This document shows, in pieces, positions 1 to 8,546 of a DNA stretch of 64,000 nt (its first letter is position 1; each line of letters opens with the position of its first letter). The position numbers and the translations under genes are program-made. Source of the stretch: Aliivibrio salmonicida LFI1238 (GTDB taxonomy: Bacteria; Pseudomonadota; Gammaproteobacteria; Enterobacterales; Vibrionaceae); the NCBI RefSeq assembly GCF_000196495.1, contig NC_011312.1:1922001-1986000 (forward strand). The letters run 5' to 3'. The notes beneath the pieces are model-generated. The model did no database searches. It was given only the letters and a program-made list of their open reading frames with translations, and was not told the DNA's origin.

Positions 1-142
1 TTACTCGACACATATATTTACATTTAACTTATTTGCCTCGTTTATATAAAATAACCCAAATATCGAACCATTTGACCTGAATACGAAAGTTATTTGGAAC
101 CAAGATCGATAAAGTACGCACATCAATCGGGGGAGACAAATA

Positions 143-274
143 ATGCATCACGTAACGTTAGAATATCAAGTAATGGGCATTGGCAAATGGGTTTCAGCAA
201 CGGTATCCGCTGAAATCGCAAAAAAACTCGCGGAAGAATACAAATCTTATGGATGGCCAGTAAAAGTTAGCTAA
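143..274 (+). CDS. 43-aa small hypothetical protein
   Basis: A short ATG-to-TAA frame of 43 codons begins MHHVTLEYQVMGIGKW and ends GWPVKVS. A GGGGAGA ribosome binding site lies about 6 bases before the ATG, and a strong hairpin terminator follows about 30 bases after the stop, so the unit looks like a complete monocistronic gene. The product is soluble, with an N-terminal beta-like stretch and a lysine/glutamate-rich helix (AEIAKKLAEEYKSYGW). I do not recognise the family. The call rests on the RBS, terminator and protein-like composition. Confidence 0.6.
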   Translation: MHHVTLEYQVMGIGKWVSATVSAEIAKKLAEEYKSYGWPVKVS

Positions 275-303
275 TTTACTTTCATATTCATAACCAAATT
301 TGC

Positions 304-333
304 AAGCCTCATCATAATGACGAGGCTTTTTTA
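304..333 (+). terminator. Rho-independent terminator of the small gene
   Basis: An 11-bp stem with one mismatch (AAGCCTC...GAGGCTT) around a short loop is followed by a T run. It closes the 43-aa gene at 143-274. Confidence 0.8.
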
Positions 334-401
334 TTTGAAAAATAACCAACTAGGGAGTTACAATTTAACGATATTACTAATAATAAAAATAGGGACACCT
401 C

Positions 402-1886
402 ATGAGCCATTATCAGAAACTCGTTCAACATCATTTGAAAATTTCTCGCTTTGAACACCTCTCCGCTATTTGTGGTTGGGATCAAGCCGCCGTTATGCCA
501 TCGGGCGGTAATGAAGCACGATCAGAAGCGATGGCAGAGCTGTCTGTTCACCTACATCAACTTGGTAATGCCCCACAATTAGCTGAATGGTTTACTAACG
601 CAGAATCAGAATCTCTTTCTGAACATGAACTCGCTAGTCTGCGTGAAATGAAATCTCAATGGCAACAAACCACAGCATTACCAGAGAAACTGGTTCAAGC
701 ACAATCCCTTGCAGGATCTAAATGTGAGCATGCATGGCGAACACAGCGTGGAGAAAATGACTGGGCAGGATTCAGTAAAAACTTTGCCAAAGTTGTCGCA
801 CTTTCTCAAGAAGAAGCACAAATTCGAGCCGAAATTTCAGGATTAACACCTTACGATGCCATGCTTGATTTGTATGAACCGGGCACAACTACGGCAAAAT
901 TAGACATCGTCTTTGATAATGTAAAAACATGCCTTCCGACTCTTATTCAACAAATCCAAGAGAAACAAGCAACTGAATCTATTTATCTTCCAAAAGGCCA
1001 CTACCCTACAGAGCAACAACGCCAATTAAGTTTAGACGTAATGAAGTTGCTTAAATTCGATTTCGATCATGGCCGCTTAGATGTCAGCATGCACCCTTTT
1101 TGTGGTGGTGTTCCAACAGACGTTCGTATTACCACACGTTATGATGAAAATGATTTTGTTCAATCCTTAATGGGCACCGTTCATGAAACGGGTCACGCTC
1201 GTTATGAACAAGGCTTACCAAAAACGTTTGCAGGGCTGCCTGTTGGCCAAGCTCGCTCTATGGGTATTCATGAGTCTCAGAGCTTGTTCTTTGAAATGCA
1301 ATTAGGTCGTAGCCAAGAGTTTATCTCTCAACTGTCTCCGTTAGTAACTAAGAACTTTAGCAATGCTGACCAAGCCATCTTTGAACCGACTAACCTACAA
1401 GCCATTTACTCGCGCGTAAACCCTGATTTCATCCGTGTTGATGCTGATGAGGCAACTTATCCTGCTCACGTTATTCTTCGTTATGAAATTGAGCGAGATT
1501 TGATGAACGGTAAAATCAGTTATAAAGACATCCCTGAGTTGTGGGATACAAAGATGCAGCAGTACTTAGGCTTATCAACTAAAGACAATTACAAAAACGG
1601 TTGTATGCAAGACATTCACTGGACAGACGGAAGTTTCGGATACTTCCCAAGCTACACTCTCGGCGCAATGTACGCAGCCCAATTTATGGCAGCAATGAAG
1701 CAAACCGTAGATGTAGAGAAAGCCACATTAAGCGGCGATTTAAACCCTATCTTCACTTGGCTATCAGACAATATCTGGAGCAAAGCATCGCTACTCTCAA
1801 CCGATGAATTAGTGAAACAAGCGACAGGTGATGTGCTGAATGCTAATTTCTTTAAAGATCATTTAGAGAAGCGTTATTTAGGGTAA
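402..1886 (+). CDS. M32 family metallocarboxypeptidase (carboxypeptidase Taq type)
   Basis: A cytoplasmic zinc carboxypeptidase of 494 aa, the usual size for family M32, which removes C-terminal residues from peptides. The zinc-binding HExxH motif is visible as HETGH at residues 261-265 (GTVHETGHARYEQG), followed by the family's conserved GIHESQS stretch (about residue 288), which carries the further metal ligand. Other conserved blocks include DVRITTRYDENDF and HPFCGGVPTDVR just before the motif. There is no signal peptide. It stands alone, with terminators on both sides. Identification of the family is secure; its physiological peptide substrate is not known from sequence. Confidence 0.93.
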   Translation: MSHYQKLVQHHLKISRFEHLSAICGWDQAAVMPSGGNEARSEAMAELSVHLHQLGNAPQLAEWFTNAESESLSEHELASLREMKSQWQQTTALPEKLVQAQSLAGSKCEHAWRTQRGENDWAGFSKNFAKVVALSQEEAQIRAEISGLTPYDAMLDLYEPGTTTAKLDIVFDNVKTCLPTLIQQIQEKQATESIYLPKGHYPTEQQRQLSLDVMKLLKFDFDHGRLDVSMHPFCGGVPTDVRITTRYDENDFVQSLMGTVHETGHARYEQGLPKTFAGLPVGQARSMGIHESQSLFFEMQLGRSQEFISQLSPLVTKNFSNADQAIFEPTNLQAIYSRVNPDFIRVDADEATYPAHVILRYEIERDLMNGKISYKDIPELWDTKMQQYLGLSTKDNYKNGCMQDIHWTDGSFGYFPSYTLGAMYAAQFMAAMKQTVDVEKATLSGDLNPIFTWLSDNIWSKASLLSTDELVKQATGDVLNANFFKDHLEKRYLG

Positions 1887-1924
1887 GAGCGAGAAGCTTA
1901 TTTTTAATTTTGAGTAATTAAGAG

Positions 1925-1957
1925 AATGGATGCAGTTATTGGCTGCATCCATTTTTT
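1925..1957 (+). terminator. Terminator after the M32 peptidase
   Basis: A perfect stem AATGGATGCAG / CTGCATCCATT around a short loop, followed by a T run, about 40 bases after the peptidase stop codon. Confidence 0.85.
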
Positions 1958-1975
1958 GTATTTGAATCACCATTT

Positions 1976-2077
1976 TATCCCCGACAAGGGATAGCACCCA
2001 CTTTATCCTCGATCGGGGATATATATTGACTTATCCCCGACAGGGGATATATTGTTAATTATCCTCTACCGGGGATA
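1976..2077 (+). promoter_or_regulatory. hipBA promoter with four HipB-type operators at 28-bp spacing
   Basis: Four palindromes match the HipB operator form TATCC-N8-GGATA known from E. coli: 1976-1993, 2004-2021, 2032-2049 and 2060-2077. Their starts are exactly 28 bp apart. A candidate sigma-70 promoter, TTGACT (2026-2031) and TATATT (2048-2053) with a 16-bp spacer, has the third operator filling the spacer, and the fourth covers the expected transcription start. HipB or HipBA binding would therefore block RNA polymerase directly, giving autorepression. The matches and spacing are seen directly; the promoter assignment is inference. Confidence 0.9.
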
Positions 2078-2099
2078 TCACATAATATGATGGGGTAAT

Positions 2100-2351
2100 A
2101 TGATGATTTATAATCCAAAACAATTAGCTAACTACTTAAAGCTTATTAGAACCAAACACAACCTGACTCAAACAGAGCTTGCTAAAAAAGTCGGTGTAAA
2201 ACAATCCACCCTATCTAGCTTTGAAAATCACCCTGAAACGACTCAGTTACAGACTCTCTTTAAGATCCTTCATGCGTTAGAAGTTCATTGTATTATTCAA
2301 GAGCAAGTCCCAACAAGTCTCGATGATAATCCAGATGATGAGGTATGGTAA
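2100..2351 (+). CDS. hipB: HipB antitoxin, XRE-type DNA-binding repressor
   Basis: An 83-aa protein made of one helix-turn-helix domain (NLTQTELAKKVGVKQSTLSSFEN, about residues 20-42) and a short C-terminal tail ending in EVW. From memory, E. coli HipB (88 aa) has the same tail ending in a tryptophan. HipB neutralises HipA and, as a dimer, binds the operators just upstream. The first two codons are both ATG. The stop codon overlaps the chosen hipA start (TAATG), so the two genes are translationally coupled. The four operators upstream match the E. coli HipB consensus, which supports the assignment. Confidence 0.93.
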   Translation: MMIYNPKQLANYLKLIRTKHNLTQTELAKKVGVKQSTLSSFENHPETTQLQTLFKILHALEVHCIIQEQVPTSLDDNPDDEVW

Positions 2352-3673
2352 TGGCTGTATTAATTGCATACATGAATGGTGAGCGTGTTGGAGAATTTAC
2401 TAAACTCAGTAACGGTGCACATCAGTTTCAATACGATAAATCATGGATAGAAAGTACGGTAGGAAGACCCCTGTCATTATCCCTCCCCCTACAATATCCA
2501 AAGATAACCAGTGATTGCGTTATTAATTACTTCGACAACCTATTACCTGATTTGTCAGAAGTCAGAGATCGCATCGTTGCCAGATACCAAGCTAAATCTC
2601 GTCAAACATTCGATTTACTTCATGAAGTTGGTAAAGACAGCGTCGGTGCTATTTCTTTATTAACTAACGATGAAGAACCAAATACCAAACAACTGGATTA
2701 TGATGTTTTAACTCCAGCACGGCTCAAACAAGTACTCTCAGCCTATCAATCCAATATTCCATTAGGAATGCTAGAAGATGAATCAGACTTTCGAATTTCG
2801 GTTGCCGGAGCACAAGAAAAAACAGCGTTACTCAAAATAAATGATGAATGGTGCATACCGAAAGCATCTACCCCAACAACGCATATAATCAAATTACCCA
2901 TTGGAAAAATTCAACAACCTAATGCCACTCTCGATATGAGTGATAGTGTAGAAAATGAATACCTGTGCATCCAATTAGCTAAGAAGTTAGGATTCAATGT
3001 ACCTAATGTTGAAATACTTCATTGTGATGGAATAAAAGCCATTGCTGTAGAACGATTTGATCGAAAGTGGATTAAAAATAACACCAAGCTATTAAGATTA
3101 CCGCAAGAAGATATGTGCCAAGCATTTGGATTACCCTCATCAATCAAATATGAAACTGATGGAGGCCCAAGTATAAAAACCATTATGGATCTTCTAATGG
3201 GCTCAAGCCAATCACTAAAAGATCGTGATGCTTTTATGCGATTTCAGGTATTTCAATGGTTAATTGGTGCAACAGACGGACACGCAAAAAACTTCTCCAT
3301 TTTTATTAATGCACAAGGCAGTTATCACCTTACGCCCTTTTATGACATTTTATCCGCCTATCCGATCTTAGGTGGTAAAGGGATGAATATCCGCTCATTA
3401 AAACTGGCAATGGGACTAACTGCATCAAAAGGAAAGAAATACCCTATTGATAAAATATACACACGTCATTTTATTGATACGGCTAAATCTGTTGGATTTG
3501 ATACTGCGAGAATGGAAGAGATAATGAAGGAATTTGCGATAAATATGCCTAAGTCCATTAAGGAATTAGAAGCAGAATTACCAAGCGGTTTTCCAAAGGA
3601 TATTTCTGGCAGCATATTCAGTAATGCATTGAGAATGGTAAATAAGATCCGCTTGAGTAATGATTTTCAGTAA
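2351..3673 (+). CDS. hipA: HipA toxin, serine/threonine kinase of the HipBA module
   Basis: A HipA kinase, which in E. coli phosphorylates glutamyl-tRNA synthetase and triggers growth arrest and persistence. I chose the ATG at 2351 rather than 2345: it has a GAGG 7 bases upstream, overlaps the hipB stop by one base, gives 440 aa as in E. coli, and places the key residues at the E. coli numbers. These are the autophosphorylated Ser150 (ISVAGAQEKT), catalytic Asp309 (TDGHAKNFS) and metal-binding Asp332 (FYDI). All are intact, so the toxin should be active. Similarity to E. coli HipA runs over the whole length, pointing to the classical hipA rather than the short HipT type. Confidence 0.95.
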   Translation: MAVLIAYMNGERVGEFTKLSNGAHQFQYDKSWIESTVGRPLSLSLPLQYPKITSDCVINYFDNLLPDLSEVRDRIVARYQAKSRQTFDLLHEVGKDSVGAISLLTNDEEPNTKQLDYDVLTPARLKQVLSAYQSNIPLGMLEDESDFRISVAGAQEKTALLKINDEWCIPKASTPTTHIIKLPIGKIQQPNATLDMSDSVENEYLCIQLAKKLGFNVPNVEILHCDGIKAIAVERFDRKWIKNNTKLLRLPQEDMCQAFGLPSSIKYETDGGPSIKTIMDLLMGSSQSLKDRDAFMRFQVFQWLIGATDGHAKNFSIFINAQGSYHLTPFYDILSAYPILGGKGMNIRSLKLAMGLTASKGKKYPIDKIYTRHFIDTAKSVGFDTARMEEIMKEFAINMPKSIKELEAELPSGFPKDISGSIFSNALRMVNKIRLSNDFQ

Positions 3674-3788
3674 CGTTGATTTAAGGCCTATCTTTACTCG
3701 ATAACCAGAGAATATCTAGAATGAATATGATTGTTCTACTGAATGGGAACCTCTTTACAACACATTTAAATGAGCATTATTTAAGGAT

Positions 3789-3822
3789 GCCGAACCTTTA
3801 TCAAGAAGGTTCGGCTTTTTTA
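3789..3822 (+). terminator. Terminator of hipBA
   Basis: A 10-bp perfect stem GCCGAACCTT / AAGGTTCGGC with a T run on the plus strand, about 115 bases after hipA and just before the convergent CD-NTase gene. Confidence 0.85.
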
Positions 3823-3835
3823 TTTAATGAATAAA

Positions 3836-5200
3836 TTAACTGATAGAGATTATAATTTTCTCTGAGCGAGCAAGAAGTACGTTCTCATGTACTACAAAAG
3901 CCTCCACAAAATGGTCTCCTTTATAAGAGGTGCTTTCTTCTCGAACTCGTTCACCAAGTTCAAAATTGCCCCTTAGTTGGTTATTGGCTGCTGCTTCTGC
4001 TCCGGTATTAGTGACCTGCCAATAAATTTCGTGCAAATCGTCAACATTACTCATTATCTCAAAGCGCAAATTATGCTGTTTAGGTATTAGTGAGCCGAAT
4101 CTAAGTTTATTAACAAAGTGTTGTGAAAAATTTTGTTTGTATTTTACGTCAACATCTAATGTAACCTCAGAACCGTTCGACTTCCAAGGGTGAGGTCGAT
4201 AATGCGAAGGTATCGAAACAAATCGTTCGTCAAGAACTTCAAGTGATAAAGAATCGGCTTTACTAGCTTGGGTAGTTTTAACAGAGAAAAATTGATTGCC
4301 AAATACTTTACGCCACTTTTCTATTGAGGCATCTTTGTCAGTTTCATCATAAGCATCATTGACCCAATCGGCATACTTTGAAACAAACTTTTTGAAATTT
4401 TGGAACTTAGTTTCGTCCCAGTGCCGCGTAAAGTACTCGCCACTTTGAACTGGGTTCTCAATTTCTGGCATAGAAGAGTATGTCTTCAGGTCATGGTTTA
4501 GCCGATTTATTAAAGTCTTAAATGAAGTGGGTAAGTCTTTGAAGTCGTTGGAAACTAAATCGTAAGAATCAATCACTTGACTACCTAAGAGAGTGGTCAG
4601 AAGTATAGATTTACAAGAAAAAGTACATTTGATATCTCGCAAATACTTAAATAAACGTATCGATTTTATAAGATTGTTATTACGTGTAGTCTTGTTTTTG
4701 TCAGCAATCCAAGCTTTATAGGCATCAGGGTCCGTAGCTTCATATTTGTTCGTTGAGCGATTACAAATAGAATAGGTATACGAATTACCAAGCCACCCCA
4801 TAGACTCTTCTACTGTGCAGGGAACCAAATCTATATGCATATCATCAGCGTAGTCTAGACTAATACATCGAGTGTTATAGTGAACCTTATTTTTATAGGT
4901 GGGATGATCTTTGAAAGCTTGATATATGTTATTAATATAGTCTTTGGGCTCCCATTCATCGTGTCTGTCAACAAAGACGACTACGTCTGCGTCAAATTCG
5001 CGGCCAGCGACAGGCTTAATGATTGTACGATGACCATAAGAGCCTTGAGGTGATGATGATTGATAAATACCGCCAAATTGTTCTGAATCTTTAATTACCT
5101 TAATAACTGTTGGAACCGCAGTTTCAAGTTTGGAAAGTCTTGTCTGATTGAGGTTGACTACATCAGTCAACAAGTGATGAAACGCTTTAATATGCTTCAT
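3836..5200 (-). CDS. CD-NTase (cGAS/DncV-like nucleotidyltransferase) of a CBASS operon, with AGS-C sensor
   Basis: A 454-aa predicted cyclic-oligonucleotide synthase. The nucleotidyltransferase core has the Gly-Ser motif (QGSYGH, residues 52-57), paired catalytic aspartates Asp70 and Asp72 (EFDADVVVFVD), and a third acidic residue in MHIDLVP (Asp124). The C-terminal 120 residues resemble the AGS-C sensor domain (WQVTNTGAEAA, LRGNFELG, TSYKGDHFVEAFVV, LARSEKI). On phage sensing such enzymes make a nucleotide signal for a partner effector. It starts 3 bases after the stop of the upstream TM-SAVED gene, so the two form an operon. No Cap2/Cap3 ubiquitin-like or HORMA/TRIP13 genes are adjacent, which fits a short type I CBASS. 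The clade and the nucleotide made cannot be told from sequence alone. Confidence 0.88.
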   Translation of the reverse strand: MKHIKAFHHLLTDVVNLNQTRLSKLETAVPTVIKVIKDSEQFGGIYQSSSPQGSYGHRTIIKPVAGREFDADVVVFVDRHDEWEPKDYINNIYQAFKDHPTYKNKVHYNTRCISLDYADDMHIDLVPCTVEESMGWLGNSYTYSICNRSTNKYEATDPDAYKAWIADKNKTTRNNNLIKSIRLFKYLRDIKCTFSCKSILLTTLLGSQVIDSYDLVSNDFKDLPTSFKTLINRLNHDLKTYSSMPEIENPVQSGEYFTRHWDETKFQNFKKFVSKYADWVNDAYDETDKDASIEKWRKVFGNQFFSVKTTQASKADSLSLEVLDERFVSIPSHYRPHPWKSNGSEVTLDVDVKYKQNFSQHFVNKLRFGSLIPKQHNLRFEIMSNVDDLHEIYWQVTNTGAEAAANNQLRGNFELGERVREESTSYKGDHFVEAFVVHENVLLARSEKIIISIS

Positions 5201-5203
5201 GGG

Positions 5204-6316
5204 TTATCGCTCTTCAAATTGCACAGGTAACTCGCTAGTAGGATCTAGTACTAGACACCAAGGATAATTTTGAGAATTTCGTTCAAAGTGGTGAATTTTT
5301 TTTACGTATTGAAAATGGTTTTGGTCGAACTCAGCTCCAAGTCTCATGATGAAAGATGCCTGTCCCGTAACAGTTAAATGAATTTCTTTGAGGTTAGGAA
5401 AAGAGGAAATTGTTGTATTGATATAATTTCTGATACTTGAAACAATTGCGACTTGTGCAACTTCAGAAAACAAGTTGCCTACATTCTTGTTTTCGAGCTC
5501 TAATTTTGAAACCGCATCTAAGTCAACGTCATTCATAAAATTAACGTCGTCATTATCAAAAGATATCTCTATAGATAATCCCCACTTGATTACATCGCTT
5601 GCAACTTGACCATCTTTTAAAGTCAGAGTGATTTCATCTTTTAAGCGAACACCACGATCTCTAGCGTCACGCGTATCTATCCATCTGCTTTTTTGAGGGC
5701 GACTATTATCTCTGTTCCAACAATAATAATTTACGAGTCTACGGTTTCCAACTAGGAAACCTAAGGTAAAACAGTGCGGGACATGAGCTAACGAACCTAA
5801 AGCTAAAGGTTTCATTGGTTCATGTCTGTTCATAGTAAAAAGCTTACCTACCTTGAAATTATTCAAACGCTCACATGTAGCAGCAAGCCAATTAGTACGC
5901 GATTCTTGAAATTTTTGTTCTATGTAAAGGTCATCATGTAAACCGGCTTGATCTATTGTTGTTTCAAATTGATCGCATAATTTCGGTGCGTGGCTGTTCG
6001 TCAATGTGCGAAAGTCAATACTTTTGGCTCTTTTTGAGCTAGACGCTTCGCCTTTGACGCGTTCATAAATCTCAATAAAGCAACCCACGGCAAACATCAG
6101 AATTCCCAAAATATAACCAAGATTCGATAGCACACTCGCAATCGAAGAGCTTTGAGGGTCAATAACAACATTAAAGTCCCCATAAACAACGTTGACGACA
6201 AAAGAAACTCCGATTGTTAGGAATACTAGGCGTAACGAAGACATCATTAAATAGCGCCCAGAAGACAGGCGCCTTTGGCATATTACGTACAAAAAATCTA
6301 AAAGTTGATGATACAA
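5204..6316 (-). CDS. Predicted 2TM-SAVED CBASS effector (Cap14-like)
   Basis: A 370-aa membrane protein encoded directly upstream of the CD-NTase. Two hydrophobic helices lie at about residues 24-46 (LMMSSLRLVFLTIGVSFVV) and 64-84 (LGYILGILMFAVGCFIEIY), followed by a charged linker. The soluble region, about residues 150-365, ends with blocks resembling the SAVED cyclic-nucleotide sensor (EIHLTVTGQASFIMRLGAEF, then a KKIHHFER stretch). In the described Cap14 family, ligand binding to SAVED is thought to make the membrane segments disrupt the inner membrane. The start is TTG at 6316, supported by AGGAG 6 bases upstream; an internal ATG pair near residue 24 would remove little. The membrane segments and operon are seen; the SAVED assignment is pattern-based. 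Confidence 0.72.
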   Translation of the reverse strand: MYHQLLDFLYVICQRRLSSGRYLMMSSLRLVFLTIGVSFVVNVVYGDFNVVIDPQSSSIASVLSNLGYILGILMFAVGCFIEIYERVKGEASSSKRAKSIDFRTLTNSHAPKLCDQFETTIDQAGLHDDLYIEQKFQESRTNWLAATCERLNNFKVGKLFTMNRHEPMKPLALGSLAHVPHCFTLGFLVGNRRLVNYYCWNRDNSRPQKSRWIDTRDARDRGVRLKDEITLTLKDGQVASDVIKWGLSIEISFDNDDVNFMNDVDLDAVSKLELENKNVGNLFSEVAQVAIVSSIRNYINTTISSFPNLKEIHLTVTGQASFIMRLGAEFDQNHFQYVKKIHHFERNSQNYPWCLVLDPTSELPVQFEER

Positions 6317-6431
6317 GGGAGACTCCTACAAATTGAATTTATAAACTTACTAATTGTAAGTCTATAGATAATATATCTTTTGAATAAGTGAACATATAAT
6401 TATCTGCTCACTTAATCTATTGATAAATAAA
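6317..6431. other. Promoter region of the CBASS operon
   Basis: An AT-rich stretch between the TTG start of the effector and the short orphan frame at 6432. It contains the AGGAG ribosome binding site (minus strand, just right of 6316). I could not identify a specific operator. Confidence 0.4.
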
Positions 6432-6653
6432 TCAATTTATAGGGCGTATAGGATTGCTATGCTCTATGACTACGTCGAATTTACCCCGTGATACAACACG
6501 AGGATTTACAACAAACAGCATTGGAAGAATTGGTAACTTTTGATAGGGGAAAAGACCATAAACAGGATGTGAATGAGTAAAAGGTCTATCCAACAATGGG
6601 ACAAAAATAAACTCATCAACGTGACCTGTATACGCAGTTAAGCTATCTAGCAC
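6432..6653 (-). CDS. Short hypothetical frame, possibly a gene remnant
   Basis: A 73-codon frame beginning with GTG directly after an in-frame stop codon. The peptide (start MLDSLTAYTGHVDEFIF, containing VVNPRVVSRGKFDVVIEH) looks protein-like but matches no family I know. The start has no good ribosome binding site and the frame lies upstream of, and in the same direction as, the CBASS operon. It could be the tail of a gene lost at the island edge, or chance. Confidence 0.25.
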   Translation of the reverse strand: MLDSLTAYTGHVDEFIFVPLLDRPFTHSHPVYGLFPYQKLPILPMLFVVNPRVVSRGKFDVVIEHSNPIRPIN

Positions 6654-6796
6654 TTATTCATCACATACTACCTGTCAGGAGATTTGAATTAGCTACATTA
6701 TAGCAAAATCAGCTAAACGGTTGTTAAAGCGAATATGCTTAAACAAACTTCGAGACAAAAACAAGTCACATTACTCAAAGTTTTATTCAAAAAAGC

Positions 6797-8368
6797 CTAC
6801 AGCCCCTCAATATCCAATAACAACAGTTTCGCTTTATCTAAAATAGCTTGTTGTTGCTCTGCTGATTTTTTCTTCCAATTCGCATAGACCATTCTGGTAC
6901 GTGGATTATTAGTAAACTGCTCAATGTGTGTATGCATAAAGTGCCAATACAGCGCATTTAATGGGCACGCTGTCTCTTCACTCACCTGCTTTACGTTATA
7001 GTGACAATCGGGGCAATAGTCGCTCATTTTATTCACGTAGTTTCCACTGGCTGCGTAAGCCTTAGAAGCAACAATGCCACCATCTGCAAATTGGCTCATT
7101 CCACGCGTATTTGGCATTTCTACCCATTCAATCGCATCAATATAAATGCCTAAATACCACTCATCTACTTCGTCAGGCTTAATGCCCGTTAATAAACAAA
7201 AATTACCGGTAATCATTAACCGTTGAATATGGTGTGCATAGGCAAAATCAAGTGATTGTTTAATCGCATGGTGCATACAATTCATTTTTGTATTACCCGT
7301 CCAAAACCAACTTGGCAATGACAATGAAGCGTTGAGTTTATTCAAACTCTGATAGGTTGGCATATTTCGCCAGTAGATCCCACGTACAAACTCCCTCCAC
7401 CCTAATATCTGACGCACAAAGCCTTCTATCTGTGCAATATTAATATCATCAGGTCGTTGGTTAAACTCCATAATGGCGGCATCTATTACTTGCTTAGGGC
7501 TGAGTATTTTTGCGTTTAATGCGAAGGATAAACGGCTGTGAAACAAACTCCATTGCTTTTGAGTGAGCATATCATCAAGCTTGCACGTCATCGCATCTTG
7601 AAACTGACCAAACAATGGCAAGCAATAACGACAGAAAAACACCAACAATTCACTCGCTTTCTGCCGATTCACTGGCCACAATAATTGCTTATCTGCTTGG
7701 CCTATCGTCTCAATATTATGACGATCTAAACGCTCAATAATATCAGAGACATCGTTAGCAAATAATAAGGGCGTTGGCACGCTATCAAATTCAGTACGCT
7801 TTAATTTATTTTGATTTGCATTGTCAAAGTTCCACTTCCCTGCAACGGGCTCCCCCTCTTCCATCAGTATATTAAAGCGCTTTCTCATCTTACGGTAAAA
7901 GGGTTCCATGCGATGATGATGGTTCGGCTTAAACTCTTTTTCAATTTGCGCTTCAGAGAGAAAGAAGTGCTCGCTTTCATAAACTTGAGAAGATATCGAT
8001 AGCGACAAGCAATATTTATCGAACATGTTACGTAAACGATATTCATCAGGGAGTTGGTATTCAAAGTGAGTAATTTGATGCTCAGTAATAAGATAATTTA
8101 ATAGATCGTCTATTTTTTCAAATCGCTCAGTATCATCTAAGGTTAACTGTATTACCCGATGCCCCGCGCTTTCTAACGCTGTTGCAAATTGCGCCATTGC
8201 AGCAAAAAAAGCGCACACCTTTTGAACATGGTGTTTTACGTAGACAGCCTCTTGATGCATTTCAGCAATGACGTAGAGTGTTTGTGGATCGGTTTGGCTA
8301 AACCAAGAGTGACTGGCATTTAATTGGTCACCTAAAATGAGTCGCAAACGGTAAGGGGTGGCGTTCAT
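6797..8368 (-). CDS. Deoxyribodipyrimidine photolyase-related protein (FeS-BCP / prokaryotic 6-4 photolyase type)
   Basis: A 523-aa flavoprotein of the photolyase/cryptochrome superfamily, DPRP branch. It opens with the typical LRLILGDQLNASHSWF strand and contains the family blocks GWREFVRGIYW, PDEVDEWYLGIY and MPNTRGMSQFADGG. Cysteines in MNCMHHAI, NFCLLTG and YCPDCHYN are spaced as expected for the 4Fe-4S cluster of this branch. Members use light to repair (6-4) photoproducts. The ATG at 8368 is preferred to the one at 8374 because AGAGG sits 6 bases before it, while it abuts the upstream ATG. It follows a DUF2256 gene by 37 bases in one operon. Whether it repairs DNA or only senses light is not decidable here. 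Confidence 0.9.
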   Translation of the reverse strand: MNATPYRLRLILGDQLNASHSWFSQTDPQTLYVIAEMHQEAVYVKHHVQKVCAFFAAMAQFATALESAGHRVIQLTLDDTERFEKIDDLLNYLITEHQITHFEYQLPDEYRLRNMFDKYCLSLSISSQVYESEHFFLSEAQIEKEFKPNHHHRMEPFYRKMRKRFNILMEEGEPVAGKWNFDNANQNKLKRTEFDSVPTPLLFANDVSDIIERLDRHNIETIGQADKQLLWPVNRQKASELLVFFCRYCLPLFGQFQDAMTCKLDDMLTQKQWSLFHSRLSFALNAKILSPKQVIDAAIMEFNQRPDDINIAQIEGFVRQILGWREFVRGIYWRNMPTYQSLNKLNASLSLPSWFWTGNTKMNCMHHAIKQSLDFAYAHHIQRLMITGNFCLLTGIKPDEVDEWYLGIYIDAIEWVEMPNTRGMSQFADGGIVASKAYAASGNYVNKMSDYCPDCHYNVKQVSEETACPLNALYWHFMHTHIEQFTNNPRTRMVYANWKKKSAEQQQAILDKAKLLLLDIEGL

Positions 8369-8405
8369 AATCATCCTCTATCTTAAATCTTCGTTTGTAG
8401 ATTTA

Positions 8406-8546
8406 TTATTCACGTTGATGCCGTAAAGACTGACAACGTTTGGAGCAATATTTAACCATAGGCCAATCTCGCTCCCATTTCTTTCGCCAACTGAATGGCC
8501 TATGACAAACGACGCATATCTTTTCTGGTAACTGTGATTTTTTCAT
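8406..8546 (-). CDS. DUF2256 small zinc-finger-like protein
   Basis: A 46-aa frame on the minus strand, start MKKSQLPEKICVVCHRPFSW, with four cysteines in two pairs (CVVC and CSKRC). This is the signature of the DUF2256 family, which commonly accompanies photolyase-related genes. GGA with correct spacing precedes the ATG. It lies 37 bases upstream of the photolyase-related gene and is probably co-transcribed. The cysteine pairs suggest metal binding; the function is unknown. Confidence 0.88.
   Translation of the reverse strand: MKKSQLPEKICVVCHRPFSWRKKWERDWPMVKYCSKRCQSLRHQRE

Noticed and set aside
2345..2353. HipA start at the ATG 2345
   Set aside because: Only 1 base from the GAGG; the ATG at 2351 has proper spacing, gives the E. 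coli length and aligns the catalytic numbering.
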